Translations under genes and position numbers: made by a program | Notes under the pieces: model-generated | Seen by the model: only the letters and a program-made list of their open reading frames with translations | Database searches by the model: none | Told to the model about the DNA's origin: nothing | Assembly: GCA_030762175.1 (NCBI GenBank) | Contig: CM060846.1 | Span: 184,876,041-184,940,040, forward strand | Direction: 5' to 3' | DNA length: 64,000 nucleotides | Source of the DNA: Metallyticus violacea | Taxonomy: Eukaryota > Arthropoda > Insecta > Mantodea > Metallyticidae | Shown here: piece by piece, positions 43,801-59,400 of the stretch | Position numbering within the stretch: the first letter of the stretch is position 1 | Layout of the letters: each line of letters opens with the position of its first letter

Positions 43801-46800
43801 CTCACTCAGGCTATATTTTATTTGAGTTTTAAACACATTGAAGTGCTTCTAATTTTTTTTGGCTATACACTGTTATTTTTAAATATAATCTGTTTGCAAA
43901 TCTATGGCTTTGTGTCACCTAAATATCTGTCATGGTACCACTCTGTAAATCTCTCTCTGCCATCTTCGTGCTATGGCTAATGTTATTGTCAGATCTCCCA
44001 CAGATTTGGAAGATGCAATATCTGAGGCTTTAGGGTTTATGAAGAGGAACAGCCACCAAAGTTTAATGGTCTCTTTTTGGATGCATAAACTAGTGGCTCT
44101 TGCATTTCTTGAAGAACTTTGATCACACCTTTGCGAGGATTGATGCATCAGAACTGCTTCTCCAACTTCTTGAGATATACTTCTGTTTAGCTGTTTCAAT
44201 GGATAAACTGAGTCTTCTGGGCAGTAAGGCCATGGTCCAAAGGGATTCTTCTCGTTCATCTTCCCAGATGTTTTGTCCATGACTGGGGTACAACTTTAGT
44301 CACTGCCTAGTCTCCAAGAAGATTGCATCAAGCACAATACTGAACATGTCTACCACAGTCAAGGATGAAATGTCTGGGAGGATGAAGGAGAAGAATACCA
44401 TTAGACCAAGGCCTTATGACCTGGAAGACTCACTTTACATAATTGACACTGGACGTGAAAGCCTATGTTCTAAAATTTATTTCACTGGAGTCTCAAACAG
44501 CATATGCTGCAGTGATGAGACCACAGATAACATATGAAGCTCTGGTGTGGTGGAAGAAAGTGCAACAAATAACTGCATGAAACTAACTTGTGAGTCTGCA
44601 AAGACTGGCTTGTATGAACATTTCATGGACACTAACACCTGCACAAAATTTTTATTAGAAATTCTGCCAATAGACCTATATTAAGCAGGGGCCAGAGTAG
44701 CAGCTCAGAATGAACACAGAGGGCAATTAGAGAGAAAGTCATCATAACTTTGGACACATGTTCAGTAAGAACTACGGTATTACCTAACACAGTGCTTGAC
44801 ATGTCATTTGACTATATGTCTGCAAAGCACATTTTCCATAACTATTCAGAATCAGAATTGGAGAATGATCTAACTGTATGGGAGAAATTTCATCTACTCA
44901 TCTTTCATGAGCTCTGTATATGGGATAACTTCTGTACTTTCTGTAGTATTTTGCTGGTTCAGGTGGTAATCTACTTGAATTTATTTATTGCTTGAATCTG
45001 AAGTTAATAATCTCTAATTTTTGATACAATTTCACTCCTTGTAAATGGTGCATTGGGAAGAGGTGTAATTGTACAGCTAAACATCATGCTCAGTAATATT
45101 AAGCAAGTAGCAATTTAGCAAAAATTATAAACATTATATAATAGGACTTATTTTGTTCATCAGTACAGCTGAAGCCAGGAGAAATTTATCATAATCATCT
45201 GGATATAGTTTATAAATATACCCCCCTCAAGAGCAATTTCATAATATTGTTTTTAGTATTAATTTTTATGATGCCAGCAGTAAATTTTATTTTAGAAAAA
45301 TAATAATAAGCAGAACTTGAACTGTGTGCTAGTCTAATGATTTCTTTACATGTTCCCACATTAAGTAAATCCTTGAACCATACTGTGATTGATTTTATTA
45401 ACAACTGTTGCACAAGTTTTCCATTTCTACAGGGATGAACGTGTCTTACACTCTGAATGCTTCAACTTTTAAAGTTCAAAATAAAATATGGTGTGCCTAT
45501 TTACTTAAAAACTTTAAGTAATTTGTTCTAGGATTTGATGTTCTGGGTGTCTTTATGGAAAACTGGGATTTAAGAGATGAAGTAGGCATATGTACAATTG
45601 CACAGGAAGCAAATGATGCAAAATGGGTATGCAAAAGACTTGAAATCCCATTTTTTCATGTCAATTTTGTGAAAGATTACTGGAATAATGTTTTCAGGTA
45701 AGAAAGCCTATTATGTAATTGTAATCTTAAAAGAAGTTAGGAACAGTGAAGTTGTTACATATATAAATGAGTAAGTATTAGGTGACACTAAAAGTTTAGT
45801 AACTGATTAATTCTTCAGAACATGTTTCAAGAGCATTCTATTATATTTACCTATATAGGACAAATAAAAAATAATTTATGCTGTTAATTTATTTACCAAT
45901 ATTTAATAATTTCTTATTTCAGCCTTCTTTTAAAAGATTATCAGAATGGATGTACACCGAATCCTGACGTTCTTTGTAATCGTCATATAAAGTTTGACAG
46001 ATTTTACAAATATGCTTTTGAGGAGCTAAATGCCGATGCAATTGCAACAGGACATTATGCCTGTACCACATTTGGTGAATATTTGGAGCATTACAATCCC
46101 ATTATAGGTAAGGTATCATTTTTTATTTCTTTTGGTGTCATTGTCAGCTTCTTTGCCAACATAAAATGCTGTCAAAAAGTTCCTGGACTGCACTATTCTT
46201 GGAGAAGCTACTTGTTCTTGACTCATGCAATATATAGCTACTCCAACACATTCATTATATGATTCTTATTTGCTAATAATAATGACCTAGATTCTGATTA
46301 TGCAGCATTCTGTCCTTATCTTGCATTGGTTTTAAGTAGATAAATTCTTGACATGAAACTTCAGCTATGGAAATGAAAATTTTATATAAGTTATATTTAA
46401 ACTTGTTATTTATTGAACACACAGAATTAGTATAAAAAATATAAACGGAATCAGAGATATGAATTTAAACATTGTTCCATTTTGTGTGATTTCATGTGGA
46501 GTAACCCATGAGCAGTCTGTTTAAAAAAATGTGCTTTTTTTGCAAAAAATGGCTTTCATTTTCTAAGTAACTTTATTAATTTTTGGGCCAACTCTAGGTT
46601 CTGCTCCCCCCAAGGATGATTAGGTTATTAATATATTGCCTTAATGTAAATTTCACATCTCTGTTCAGTTTGTTGTAATTTGGGATCATTGGAAACTCAC
46701 AAAATGAGTCATTAAAATGCACAAATAATTCATATGGCATAATTCCAAATGAGGTCAAATGATTTCTGAAACATTTAGGATGCTCAAGCAAGCATTTGGC

Positions 46801-49800
46801 AACAATTCCATGGACTTCATGATGTGCTTACATATAGTTTGCAAGATTCAAGGGTAGACGTACCTCTATCTGAAGCAGGGATAAGCCATGTTCAGAGAAC
46901 CCATCAGCAGATAAAATTATAGCAGGAGTGGCTAAATGCATTTAAAATGATGGTCATTAAAGAATTATTCAACACATTAAAAAGGTTATTGATATTTTAT
47001 TTTTGGTAAATATTAGAACAATTGCAGACTATCAGGGAAGTCTTCTGTATATACCAAAAATAGCACTACTTGAATGTGTGACAGCATTTTTGTATACGTA
47101 ATTACAAACTGATCAGACAATACTCCTCAGAATGAAAGAGTCCACAAATCTCCGACCCCCCCCCCAAAAAAAAAAAAAAACATGTCAGATAAACAGCAGT
47201 ACCAGGAGTAGGCTCTTTGCTTTCTTGCGAATAGGAGGTCTGTGGCTCAAATCCTACCAGGACTGTCCTCTGTGATAAATTTGTTCCTGGTTTTTCTCAG
47301 TCCTCATCAATGACAAATGTTGAGAAGGTACCCAAACTTAGGTCTGGAACACTTCCTTCCCAAAAATTTCCTTTTCTAATTTAGTATTTCATCTCATGTA
47401 TCATCAATAACCATTTCCTGTGAAGCCACATTAATAAAAACTGGTATTACAACTATTAAAAAAAAGTCATCATAAATTTACTTTGAACATCTGAAAAATG
47501 GATGCAGGGAAAAGCTGTTCATATACTGTGTATTCATGTAAAATATTTGAAAAAAGAAGGGAATTTAATGTAGTAACCCACATGTTATTTATTGGCTATG
47601 GGCATTTGATATCATCATAAAAGATAAACTATGTGATATAATGGGTATACCCTAAAGATTTAATAAATGTTTTAATGGCTATATATATATATAAGGGATA
47701 AGTCAATAGTTAATGGCAACTATTTTTTTTTCTTGCAAACAAGGGACAACAGGAAACATTTAGAATATATGATTGAAAGTGTATGGAATGTACTTTTGAA
47801 TGAAGTCACCAGTTGGTCTATATGAGCAGAGCTGCATGTCTTAGCACATCCTGAAGTTCAGTTGGTGAGTGACAGTGGTCAGGAATGGAGATCACAAAGA
47901 TTGAACAACGTTTGTATGTTAAAATAGTATTTCTCTGTGGCAGGAATGCACAAGAATGCCACACAGAGCCACGGAAGCATTAGGTGTGCCTGCCCTGCCC
48001 GCAAACAGCGACTTCAAAAGGGGCAAAATGTCCATTGCCAATTTGCCGCACAGTGGCAACCTGTGTACACAGTCAAGGATGTAGAGTGATGGTGGTGGAA
48101 GAGTGCTTATGCATTGATAGGCACTGGACACTTGCGAAATAAGAAGAGCAAACAGGAATTCCAGCAGAAACAGTGCACAGCATTTTAAGGAGGGACCTGA
48201 AAATGTAGAAAATGTATGCAAAGTGGGTATCATATCAATTAATTGAGGTACGAAAGTGGACTTGCTACTAAATATGTTACATCAGTAACAACATTTCAGG
48301 AAGAAGGGAATGTCATGTTGAATCGCATAATTACAATTGATGAAAGGTGGGCAAAGGCATATAAACAAGAACTCCACCAACAGTTCAGTGACTGGCATCA
48401 TCCTGGATCACCACCAACAAAAGGCATGGCCATTTTGGCATATGACAATCAAGGTGTGCATTGTGTAATTCACTATGTAAGGAAAATCACTGTGAATACC
48501 CAGTCTTACAGATCTGTTTTGGTGTCACAGTTGTGCCACGCTGTACCTACCAAACAGCTAGAACTTTTTAAACAAGGCCATTATTATCCACGATAATGCA
48601 ACAGCTCATACAGGTGACAGTAGTGTCAAGAGTCTTTTGCAATGATAAAGTTGGGAAGTTCTTCCACATCTGCACATTTGCTCAATTTTAATCCCTGTGA
48701 TTATAATCTCATCCCCAAAGTGAAGTAGCCATTGTGTGGGGAATGTTTTGTTAACAAAATACACATTTTGATTGCATTTCGATGCAAGATGGCTCATGTT
48801 AGCAACTCACATGCAGCAGATGGTATTCAGCGCCTTCCCCATCGCTGGCAACAAATTGTTGATATACTTGGAGACTACTTTGAAGGCTACTAAACACTGT
48901 GAATTACCTAGGGGATCTTGTTCTGTGATGGATTCCCTGTGTAAGTAGTTGAGTGTAACTTTTGCTTATGCCATAATGAATAAATGTTGGCCAGTTGCCT
49001 GTGTTTTGCTTCTTCCCTATGAGAGCTGCCTATATCCAACCTTCTGTTGGTGGCACCACTTGGCAGTAAATTCCATGTATTTTCAATGGTATATATTAGA
49101 TTTTTCATGTTGTCCCTTTTTCGCAATAAAAAAATAGTTGCCATTATGAAAGCTATGACATCCCTTGTATATATAGATAATTTTAGACCATTATACTGTA
49201 GAAACAAATGCAGGTTTCAGACAGACTGCCATATGTCACCCATCTTTTTTAACATTTATATTGATTCAGTCATACCAGAATGGAGCGGTCAACTTATTTT
49301 TTATATATTTTACTTATATATAAAGGTTGCCATAAAATGTATACACACTTCAAACATTACAAAACTGAATTGATACAAATAGAAAATGATGAGCACTAAT
49401 CATCGTAGACTTTTACAGTTACAACAGTTGCTCAAAATGCCCAACATCAGCATCAATACACTTCTGAGTACATTGAACTGCTGATTGAGCAACGCTTGCA
49501 AAAGTGTCCTCAGAGGTTGCAGCACATGCTGTTTCAATTTCTTCCAGAAGTGCCACCATTGTAGCTGGTTTTCTATGGTATACAACATCCTTAAGAGTTC
49601 CCCCATAGGTAAAAGTCCAATGAAGTTAGATTCGGCAAATATGATGGAAAACTCTTTGTCCCATTGCCTTTGAACTTTAGTAACATTTTCAGTTTTTACC
49701 ACTTTCCGCTGTTAAAATGATAATCTTAATTCCATTTTGTTGTAACAATGCTAGCATAATGTAATATGAGTTACATCTGCTTATATATATTATACAATTA

Positions 49801-50422
49801 TCTTGGCTTCATTTGTTCATTGTTTATTTGACTGTCAATGCTGTCATAATGTATGTGAGTCAATCTTAATTCCATTTTGTTGTAACAATGCTAGCATAAT
49901 GTAATATGAGTTGCATCTGTTTACATATATTATAGAATTATCTTGGCTTCATTTGTTCATTGTTGATTTACCTGTCAATGCTGTCATAATGTATGTGAGT
50001 CACATCCTTTTACAGAACATCATATTACACATTACTGTTGTTTTTTCAGTTTAACTTTGAAATATATTAAATAAATATCTATGAAAGTGTGTATATTTTT
50101 TTGGCACACTCAGTATTTAAGTGCTAAGAAAATACAGAATGGCTGTCTTCTGGAATTGGTTCTGGCCATTTTTAGGTATATGGCCATTATAAACAAATTA
50201 AACAAAACTGGCAATTACATATAATTTCTTCCATCATTTAATTATACTGTAAGACAGGCCTATCAAACTCTAGTGTATGCTGATAACGCCATGCATGTTA
50301 CTTGTATGTGTATTGTTGTTGCTGATCTGAACTGACTCTAGGAGAGCAGATGTACTCATCAGGGAGTGTAAACAGCAATGATTGCATATTAATTTTATTT
50401 GACTGTGCATACACACACAATA

Positions 50423-50463
<41 letters not shown>

Positions 50464-53400
50464 GAAGGCCTCACAGCCCAAGTTTGGGCTTTAGCCTCCT
50501 CCATCTTTCCTGATCACTTACCAATCTCCTCCAAGCTGCTGTCCCTAATAATATCCTGGAATCATATATCACTGCATTTATCCATCTGTTACTTGGTCTT
50601 CAGATTGGCCTCTTCCCCTCCAACACCTTCTTTGGGATCCTGTGTTCCTCCATTCAATATACATGTCCAGCTCATTCCAATCTTATCAGTCTAATAAAGT
50701 TATAATATCTGGACTTCTGTATGGTTCGTACAGCTCCTGATTGTATCTAATCCTTCATTGTGAGGTCTCTTGTACTGGCCCAAAAATTCTTCTTTTAATT
50801 TTCCTTTCAAACACACCCATTCTCTCTTCCATCTCTTTGTATAGGGTCTACGTTCACATGCATAACAAAGAATACTTCTAATTATCATTTTATAATTTGT
50901 AATATATATATATATGAATAAATTTAACCACTATTCAATGTTACAAATTTCAAAAAAGTATAGTTTACAAGATTATACACTTACAATTTAATTTACATAA
51001 CATAATTTACATAAACACACAAAATCTCCATAAGTTCAGCATCACCAAAACTGAGGCCCTCCCATATCCCAACCACAGATTATTTGTATGGTAAAGCACC
51101 CCTAAAATGCATTACTAATTTTCATATATGTGTGTGTCCTCAAGCTCCTTCTTTATACTTCTTCTCCACTTATCCCTTACTTTTCCTAAAAATTCCTCAA
51201 TTTTATTCATTTTCTCTACTGTCATTTCAGATAACATTTTTGTTGCCACCATTTCTTCTTGTAATTTGTCCCATTTTCCATCCCAGATACTATTCCATCT
51301 TTTTACCAATTCCCATTCAATTAAACAATGGAATGACTTTCCACTTTCCTACACATATTGCATCCTTCTTTACAATTTATCCTTAGTCCTTTTAAAAATA
51401 ATACCTATGTAAGCATTTATGCAAAACCTATTCTTCCAAATTGGTCATGAATATCTGTATATTTCTCCCGACCCCAATTTCTTTTAACTACTTTATATAA
51501 ATCTAAGGAACTTTTATCCTTTAAACTAGCCTAGAACTCTTGCCCCTCTATCTTCTACCCTTTGTCTCACTTCTTTCCAAAATCCACAAACATTATTTTC
51601 ACCTAATCGTCATACATCTCCCATTGCACTTTCTTCTAATAGTTTTCCCCACCTCTCCAAGCCAACACTCTCTTCCCAATACATCTCTTTGGTATGTAAG
51701 ACATTCATTTAGTACATCATTATTGTCTAGTTTCGAACATCTATACCAGTCTTAGGTAGATTTTAAGATCATTTCACTGTGTTGATTCCTACATTCATCA
51801 TTAATCTTTACCAATATTTTAAGATTCTTTATACTATTATTCCTTTCCTTCCTACTCTTCCAAATTCTACCATACTTACCCCCTGTTGGTGAACTTTTTG
51901 TTAACCCCACAACCTCTCTACAAAATATTCTATGCACTGCATCAATCTTTGTCCACCCCTTTGACACTCTTCAAATTTCCATTGCATACATCATCTTCAA
52001 CTCAACTGTAGCCTCATATAGTCTTTCTAACCATTTCATTAACAATGTGGGAACTTTATACAAGCTTATTCTAACAGCTTTCATAGCTAATTTACCTTTT
52101 TCTTATGCACATTTAGAATGGACTTTCCACCTTCCATTACTAGTAAATCTGAACCCTAAATAATCAAATTATTTCACTACCTCATTTAGGCTTCTATTTA
52201 TAAACAATCTCTCATTTTTCTTAATTTTGTTCCCTTTTTAAATACTATTATTTTTTATTTATTACTTTTTATCCTCAGACCCTATTCTCACAATACCTAA
52301 TAATTTCATTAATGGCATGTTGTAATCCTATCACAGTTACTCCCTCCATTATAAAATCATCCACAAAAAGAAATCCTGGTACTTCTTTCTTTCCAATAAT
52401 TGGGCAATGTCTATTTTTTCCTTGATCCTACCTAGGATATTGTCTATAAATAAATTAAATAATTTTGGACTCAATTTTCATCCCTGTCTGAAGCCCAAAT
52501 TTTGAATTGTGTAGTCTTTAGATCTGTTGCCTTTACATCTATCACAATATCTGCTTCCTTCATATAACTTTTGAAGTCCTAAAATAAGTTTGTTACGTAC
52601 TTGCTTACATCTCAATCTGTGTACCATTGTATCTCTATTTATTGTATCAAATGCTTTCTCAAAATCTGCAAAGGAAATGTATATCCTATTACTTTTATTT
52701 CTTAAATATGTACCAACTATAGTATGAATTATCATTATGTTGTCTATTGTTCTTCTTCCTTTTCTAAAACCTGCTTGAAATTCTGATAATTTATCTTTCA
52801 TTTCTGCCCATGCATGCAACCTTCCTGCTAATATACCAGTGTATATTTTACTGATCATTGATATAGAGTAATTCCTCAATAGTTACTCATGTTATTTATA
52901 CCACCTTTCCCTTTATATATTAGAACAATCATGCTACTTTCCAACTCTCTGGTATTACCTTCTTCTCATTAATTGTATTTAATAATTCTGTTAGCAGCTT
53001 AATACATCCTTTCATTTTTTAATATTTAATACCTCATTCATAGTAAACTCTGTATCTAAACTTTCTAATCTATACACAGTAGTGTGTAAATTTATTTCAT
53101 AATCTGAGATATTCCCACCACCTAACCGGTTTCTAAGTAACTCTTCCATTCCCTTGGAGTTATCATATTTCCTACCCTTCTCTTTGCCTATCATCTTCCT
53201 CTTCTGACCTTCCCCACCTTTTTAAATCCTTAAACTCTTCTTCCTTTACCTTAGCATACTCTCCATCCTACTATCCATAACCTTTTGCATTTCCTCTTTG
53301 ATTCACTTCCATCTTACTTCCTACCCACCTGTACATAGACTCTACCTTTTCCAATGCTCCCTCTATCTTTCCTACCTTTAATGTCTCTATAATTCAATAC

Positions 53401-56400
53401 TTTATTTCCCCTATTTTGAATATCAAATTCTTCCAGAAAAGCTCAGCATACTCCTCTTTCCATCTAAAACATTTTATATATTTCTATTGTTTTTTCCTCC
53501 CAATAGCATTCCCCTAAACTCAGCCACTACTTGTTATCATGTCCAGGACTTTGAAATCTACCAACACTTGGTCGATTCTTTCACTACATACCATAGAGTC
53601 TAATCACACTCCGACCATTTATATTCATAAATGTAAATTCTCCTTCTTGGTCTTCACCTCTTAAACTATTGCATATATTTAAATTATTCAGCTCACAAAA
53701 CTTGATCAATTTTCTATCTTATTGTGCACCTTATCTGTAATTTTCCTTACCCACTCCTCTCTGTTTACCCACACACATTTATTCTCCAACTCCATAAATC
53801 TTATATCATGTCCACCGACTCTGGCATGTATATATTTTTTTTATATCATAATGTAAAATGTTTGCATTCCTAACAGTTACACAACAATGTGGTGTTATGT
53901 TGGGTGAAATAGTTAATATTACATCTTCCTTTAAATCATAATAATGGCTTAACTTCAAGTACAGTGAATTGAACACTGTTGATGATTATTGGCAATTAGC
54001 CTGAAAATTAGGTTTGAACTGCAAATTGGAAGCAATTCTCATCATTCATCATAAGTGCGTGTCTGTCAGTTCAGTTCACAAATCAAATTTGTGGAGCTTC
54101 ATCATTGGAAAAAAACTGCTCACAGAGTCCTTCTGAATATTGACATTATGTTAACTGAAAATTTACAAAATTTCTGAAAATGGAATCAGTGATCTGGTAA
54201 AACCCAATGATAAGCTTTCTATATAATGTCTTGACCAATCTTGGTAAGCCTAGTTCGGGCATACTCATTATTGAGTCTTGCATTGAACAATGGGGAGTAA
54301 CTAAAGAGGGTGTTTTTGTAGTGGCAAAATGAAACTAGCATTATTCTTATGATACATTAATTGTTAACTGAATACTAATGTAAGTGTGAGTACAATAGAA
54401 AGAAACAAAGGGTTAAAGGCTCTTCCCTTACCTTTGGGGGAGTTGCACATACACAGACCATGAACTTCATCAACTGAATGAGGTCCTCACTTAGGAGCAA
54501 TATAGTCTCCCCTCTCTTCTCCTTTGAGTTTGCTAGTCCTCCCTTATAACCCATATTTAAACAGGGGTTTAACCAGAAGCAGGTTGGTACTAGCTGTGCA
54601 TCCTTCCCAGGGAGGGTTGGGGGAGCTTGTCCCATTAATTCCAATTTCTAACTTTGAGCTTTGCAACTAACAATCAATAGTTGCAAAGGTCAACATTGAT
54701 ACCATTCAACTATCTGAACCATGCTTTAGTACCCAGATCTAAATATTTAAAAATATATGTGGTCAAGTTCTTTCCTAAAGGTAAGATTAACAAACTTATG
54801 TATGGAAGCTGCACCCATCCTGTTGTACATACGTGACAAACAGGAAGTGACTGGTATCTTTATTATTTCCAACACTGCAATTTATTCATACTGAATAATA
54901 ACAAATATTCCATCTATAAACTTCTTCTTATTTGGTGCTAGAGCCCAGGGTGAGCCTTGGTTTGCCACAGAGACCTCTGCTTTCTCTACCTCCATCTTAT
55001 GAATTCATTGATAGAGGGCAGTATTGCACGGGCCATGTGATCAGTCATCTACCACATGGCTTTTGTGATCAAAGCACCACCTCTCCATCAAGCAGCTTTC
55101 CAATTGTTTTCATGAGGCTGGGTGGACCCCTTTCCAGACCTCCCTAACTTAGAAAAATTCCTAACTAGGTACCGGGAATGGAACGCAGGCTCCCAGACAG
55201 CAGTCAGCAACACTAACCACTAGACCAAGGAGGGAATCATCTATAAACTACACTGAACTATAATTCAGAATTTCTTACTTCATGGTCTGATTATGTGACA
55301 AGATATTTCTTTCACTCGCATGTCATGTTGTAAATCTTTGAGTTCCAGTTCTAAGTCTCCAGGTGCATCCTCTGGCTTTATAAATGGCAGAACTAACAGT
55401 TGTAGATTTTCTTCAAGAACCTGAACATCTTGAAATCTTGTATGAAACTCAGTAGCAAGTTCATCAAGCATACAAATGTATAATTACACAAGTCTCCACA
55501 GTGTTAAGAGATCTAAGGCATGAAAAGTGACTGAGATTATCATTATTATAATAACTTTAATTTAAGTGCCTCCATAATTACTTCATGTCCATAATGAGAT
55601 GATTTTTGCCATTTAATTTTAGATTTAAGACATTAAAATATTAGGTAATGTCTGAAAGAAAGCTAAATCATAAATCTATTTTGGATCATTAAGCTGGTGC
55701 ATTTTCCTGTCTCTTTTGTACAAGAACTGAGCTATGTACTGTCAGGACTGGAAAAATCTTTGTGCTGTTTTCTGCTGATTTAACCAATACTGTGCAATAG
55801 TATGGTATGTCTGTCTGTTCACAGGCATTGGAATCAAGATACTCCTTAAACTGCCATTGAGAAATTTCATGAGCTGTGATGTAGTTTACACTGTGCAATA
55901 CAATTTTCATCACATGACTAATTTTCACTGATATTTTGCATAGGGCTTTCTTGTTAATCAAATTATATCTTGATTAATTTCTTTCATCTTGGAAAAAAGG
56001 CAGCCAATAAGACCACATTTTGCACTCATCATGCATCATCTATTGCTACTGACACGAGTTTATCCCATTGCAAGCCCATTCATTCTTTAATACCTTATGT
56101 AATATCTTTTCCTGTTGTCATATTGTTAGTGGGATGAAATCCAGAAATACCTCCATTACCGTCAGTGAACTGTCTGCACCATGTACGAACACCACTCTTT
56201 GCACAATATCTGCAATATCAATGTTTCCATATGTTGTTATTGAAAAGGCTACAAATTGTTTACTTGAATGCTTTAATTACAACTTTATGTCTTCTGCAAG
56301 TTTCTTGATCCTATTTGCAACTGTGTTCCTAGAGAGACTTACGGCTTTTGCATTTCAATATCGCTTGTTAACAAAATTTATATCATAACTTGATACATTC

Positions 56401-59400
56401 TTTAATAAAATCAATATCTGTAAAAGGACAGCTACCCAGTAATTTCATGACAGTTGATAACTCGTATGCAATACATCTTTAGGGGGAATCTTGTGATGTA
56501 ATAAACCTTTGTCTTATAAAATATATGACCAAAAACAAAAGGTATGAAAATAGTCACAGAATAATTTTAATAAACCTGTTGGATATACATGGCAGAAGGA
56601 AATAATATACTTCCTCCATTCAAATTGAATAGGCAAACTAATTGAAACATTATTTTGCAGCTAAATTAACACAAATATAGATTTTCTATTAATTGATATC
56701 ATAGTATGATTCAGTTGGACTACATACTCTTAAAGCTTCACTTACTTTTCATAAATTTATGGAACCGGTTTTGAGAACATTTAGTTCCCATCATCAGCTA
56801 GGCTAAAATTCCACTGTCGGATAATTTGTTAAGCTTTGGGAATGTGTATTCAGCTCTGGTGGTGGTGTGATAAACTTATAGTTTATGTTTTCATTTCTGG
56901 CAGTGTTGAAGTTCTTTACACTATCTTTGTATTTGTAGATGTAGATTTTCTCCCAAGTTGCTAGTTCTATAGGTCCTTGTACTGATTTTAATAATTTTGA
57001 TTTATTCACTATGTTGTCATTTTCTGTCCAAAAATGATATGCTACTGCTGATTTCTCTGTTTGCTTGTACTTTATGTTCCTGAAATGTTCCTTTAACCTT
57101 GTGCCTATGTTTCTCTTTGTTTTTCCAATGTAGAATTTTTCACATTTTGCGCAATTTATTTTGTAAATACCTGCTTTTTTTTCTCTTGTGGAATACTGTC
57201 ATTAGCATTATCTATCAGTAGGTTTTTAACATTAAATCTGTTAACCAGTGCCAACCTGATATTAAAATCTCTAAGAAAATTCGGAACATTTTTTGTAGCC
57301 CATGGATGGTATGTGAATTTTTTAATCTGGTTCTATATATTATGACAAGTAAGTGAAGCATTAAGAGTGTTTAGTTCAACTAAATCGTACAATAATATCA
57401 ATAGATTATCTGTATATACTTAACTGCCTCCACATCATTTGTCAATTGCGTTAATAATTTAGTTCTACCATCTCCAAATACTGTTGTATGTATCTGCATA
57501 GTCACATCATAATGTTGCTTAATAAGGATTTTTATGTGTTTTTTGCAAATAAAACGTTGTCCTGTGCTCCATGTTCATGGCTGAGGAACTGAGTTCTATT
57601 GTTAAATATAGTTTACATTCCCTAGATATTGTGTACACAGAACGCTTGTATTCCATCATTCACAATGCCTGTCCTACCTGAAACTCACTCTCCTATCTTT
57701 TCTCAGGAGAGGAAATGACAACTAGTTTGCCTGCACAGCCAAACATGTAGTATGCAATTGTTTTACTGCACACTGTGTCTGACATGACTGGTATAATCTA
57801 AGATCATTATTTTTACTCTTTCTATCTTTTCATCTTCCTTTTCTAGTTACTTGCATTTTTATCTCACAGTCATTTGTAAACATTTCATTTTAAGCAATTC
57901 TTCATTCATTTTAAATCACTTTTGAGTTACAATCTTATTTCTTCATTTCTCAGTTTCCTTAAATTCAAACACTATATGTTCTGCATCTTCTTTTCCTTCA
58001 CACAGGCACTGTAAAATCCAATTTTTTTGGCCTTTTAACCTCCACACTCATTATCTTGTCCTCATAATACCTCTCTTCTATCAATGTATTTTAATATTTC
58101 TCCTCAAGTTACTTTTCATTGAAACATAAAATACTAATGATCTGTTCTCTACCAATGCACTGAATATTTTTGTATCTATATATCAAGTTTTCTTGCTGCT
58201 TTCCAGAAACCCTTATTATTTGTTTCATTTTCTTTCTCCATACATACCCTAAACCATTTTTCTCATAAATAATTCTTAAACTGTTTATCTGTTCTGTATT
58301 TCTTAATCTCATATTGTTTTAACAAATAAGTTTAAAGTCAACTCTACATTTTAGATTATGAACAATAAGATGTTAAATGTAATATTTTTTTTGCAGATTA
58401 CCAAATAGTTTTAGCATTCAGGAAATAAACTACAAATGACTATTGATCCACTTTTATACAATACAACAGGATTGTTATCTAAAGATATCTAGATGTAAAG
58501 TTGTAATCCAAAGATATCAAACTAGACATCCAAAGTAATGGATTTTATTGAAAAATTTCCTAAAGGATCAAGCATTGTAATCGGTGGAAATGTCATAAAC
58601 CAAGCTAATCACTTTAATTAATTGAATGTAACATACCTTAAATCATGATGACCTACAAAATAAATTGTGCAGATTTAAATACATATGTTACACTTTCAAA
58701 CTTAATTATAAAAACAAAATTAGAAAATAAGCAAAAATAATCAAATAATGGCCATACCAACACAATTATATGGATGTGAAACCTGGGCACAGAAAAGAAA
58801 TAAAGAACTGAAATGAACTTATGAAGTAAATAACTAACATCTGGAATGAAGTGCATATTTTTAGCTTAAGTAAATCATTCCAGAAAAGAAAAATAATTGG
58901 AGGGAACATACAAATTGGAGCAAACAAAAATAACTGAACAAGCTGGTAATATAAACCTATCATTAAGATAGATCAGTCAACCAAGAAGAATATGGAAGGA
59001 CAATTCGATTCTTGAGTGAGCAGAACAAATCTACAAGTTCAATCCATGATGAAGATGCTGCAGACAACATTGAAAATAGTGGTTCTGAAAATTTAGATGA
59101 AAATTACCAAAATTTAGGTTTTAGTAACTTAGACATGCAGTACATGATGTTGCCAGCACACAACAATCTGGGTTTACTAATTTCTCACCACAACAGAATA
59201 ATATTGTTTAATCATAATTAATATTTCAAGACATAGGGTAAAATTTTTTATAATTCCTGAAATTGAACACAGATAAAGGACTGCAATGTTTGTTGCGGAA
59301 GATATTCAAGCCATATTGTAAAAGTCACTTCTTAATACTCTTAAGAGAGGAAAACTTTCAAAAGGAATCTTTTGTATAGCCACAAGAATGTAGTACTTTG

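Noticed and set aside
43930..44280. 116-residue minus-strand frame and its look-alike at 44346-44537
   Set aside because: Their similarity follows from the inverted repeat; no known protein is matched, so a paired gene is not supported.
47919..48233. 104-residue minus-strand frame
   Set aside because: Antisense to the N-terminal half of the mariner transposase relic.
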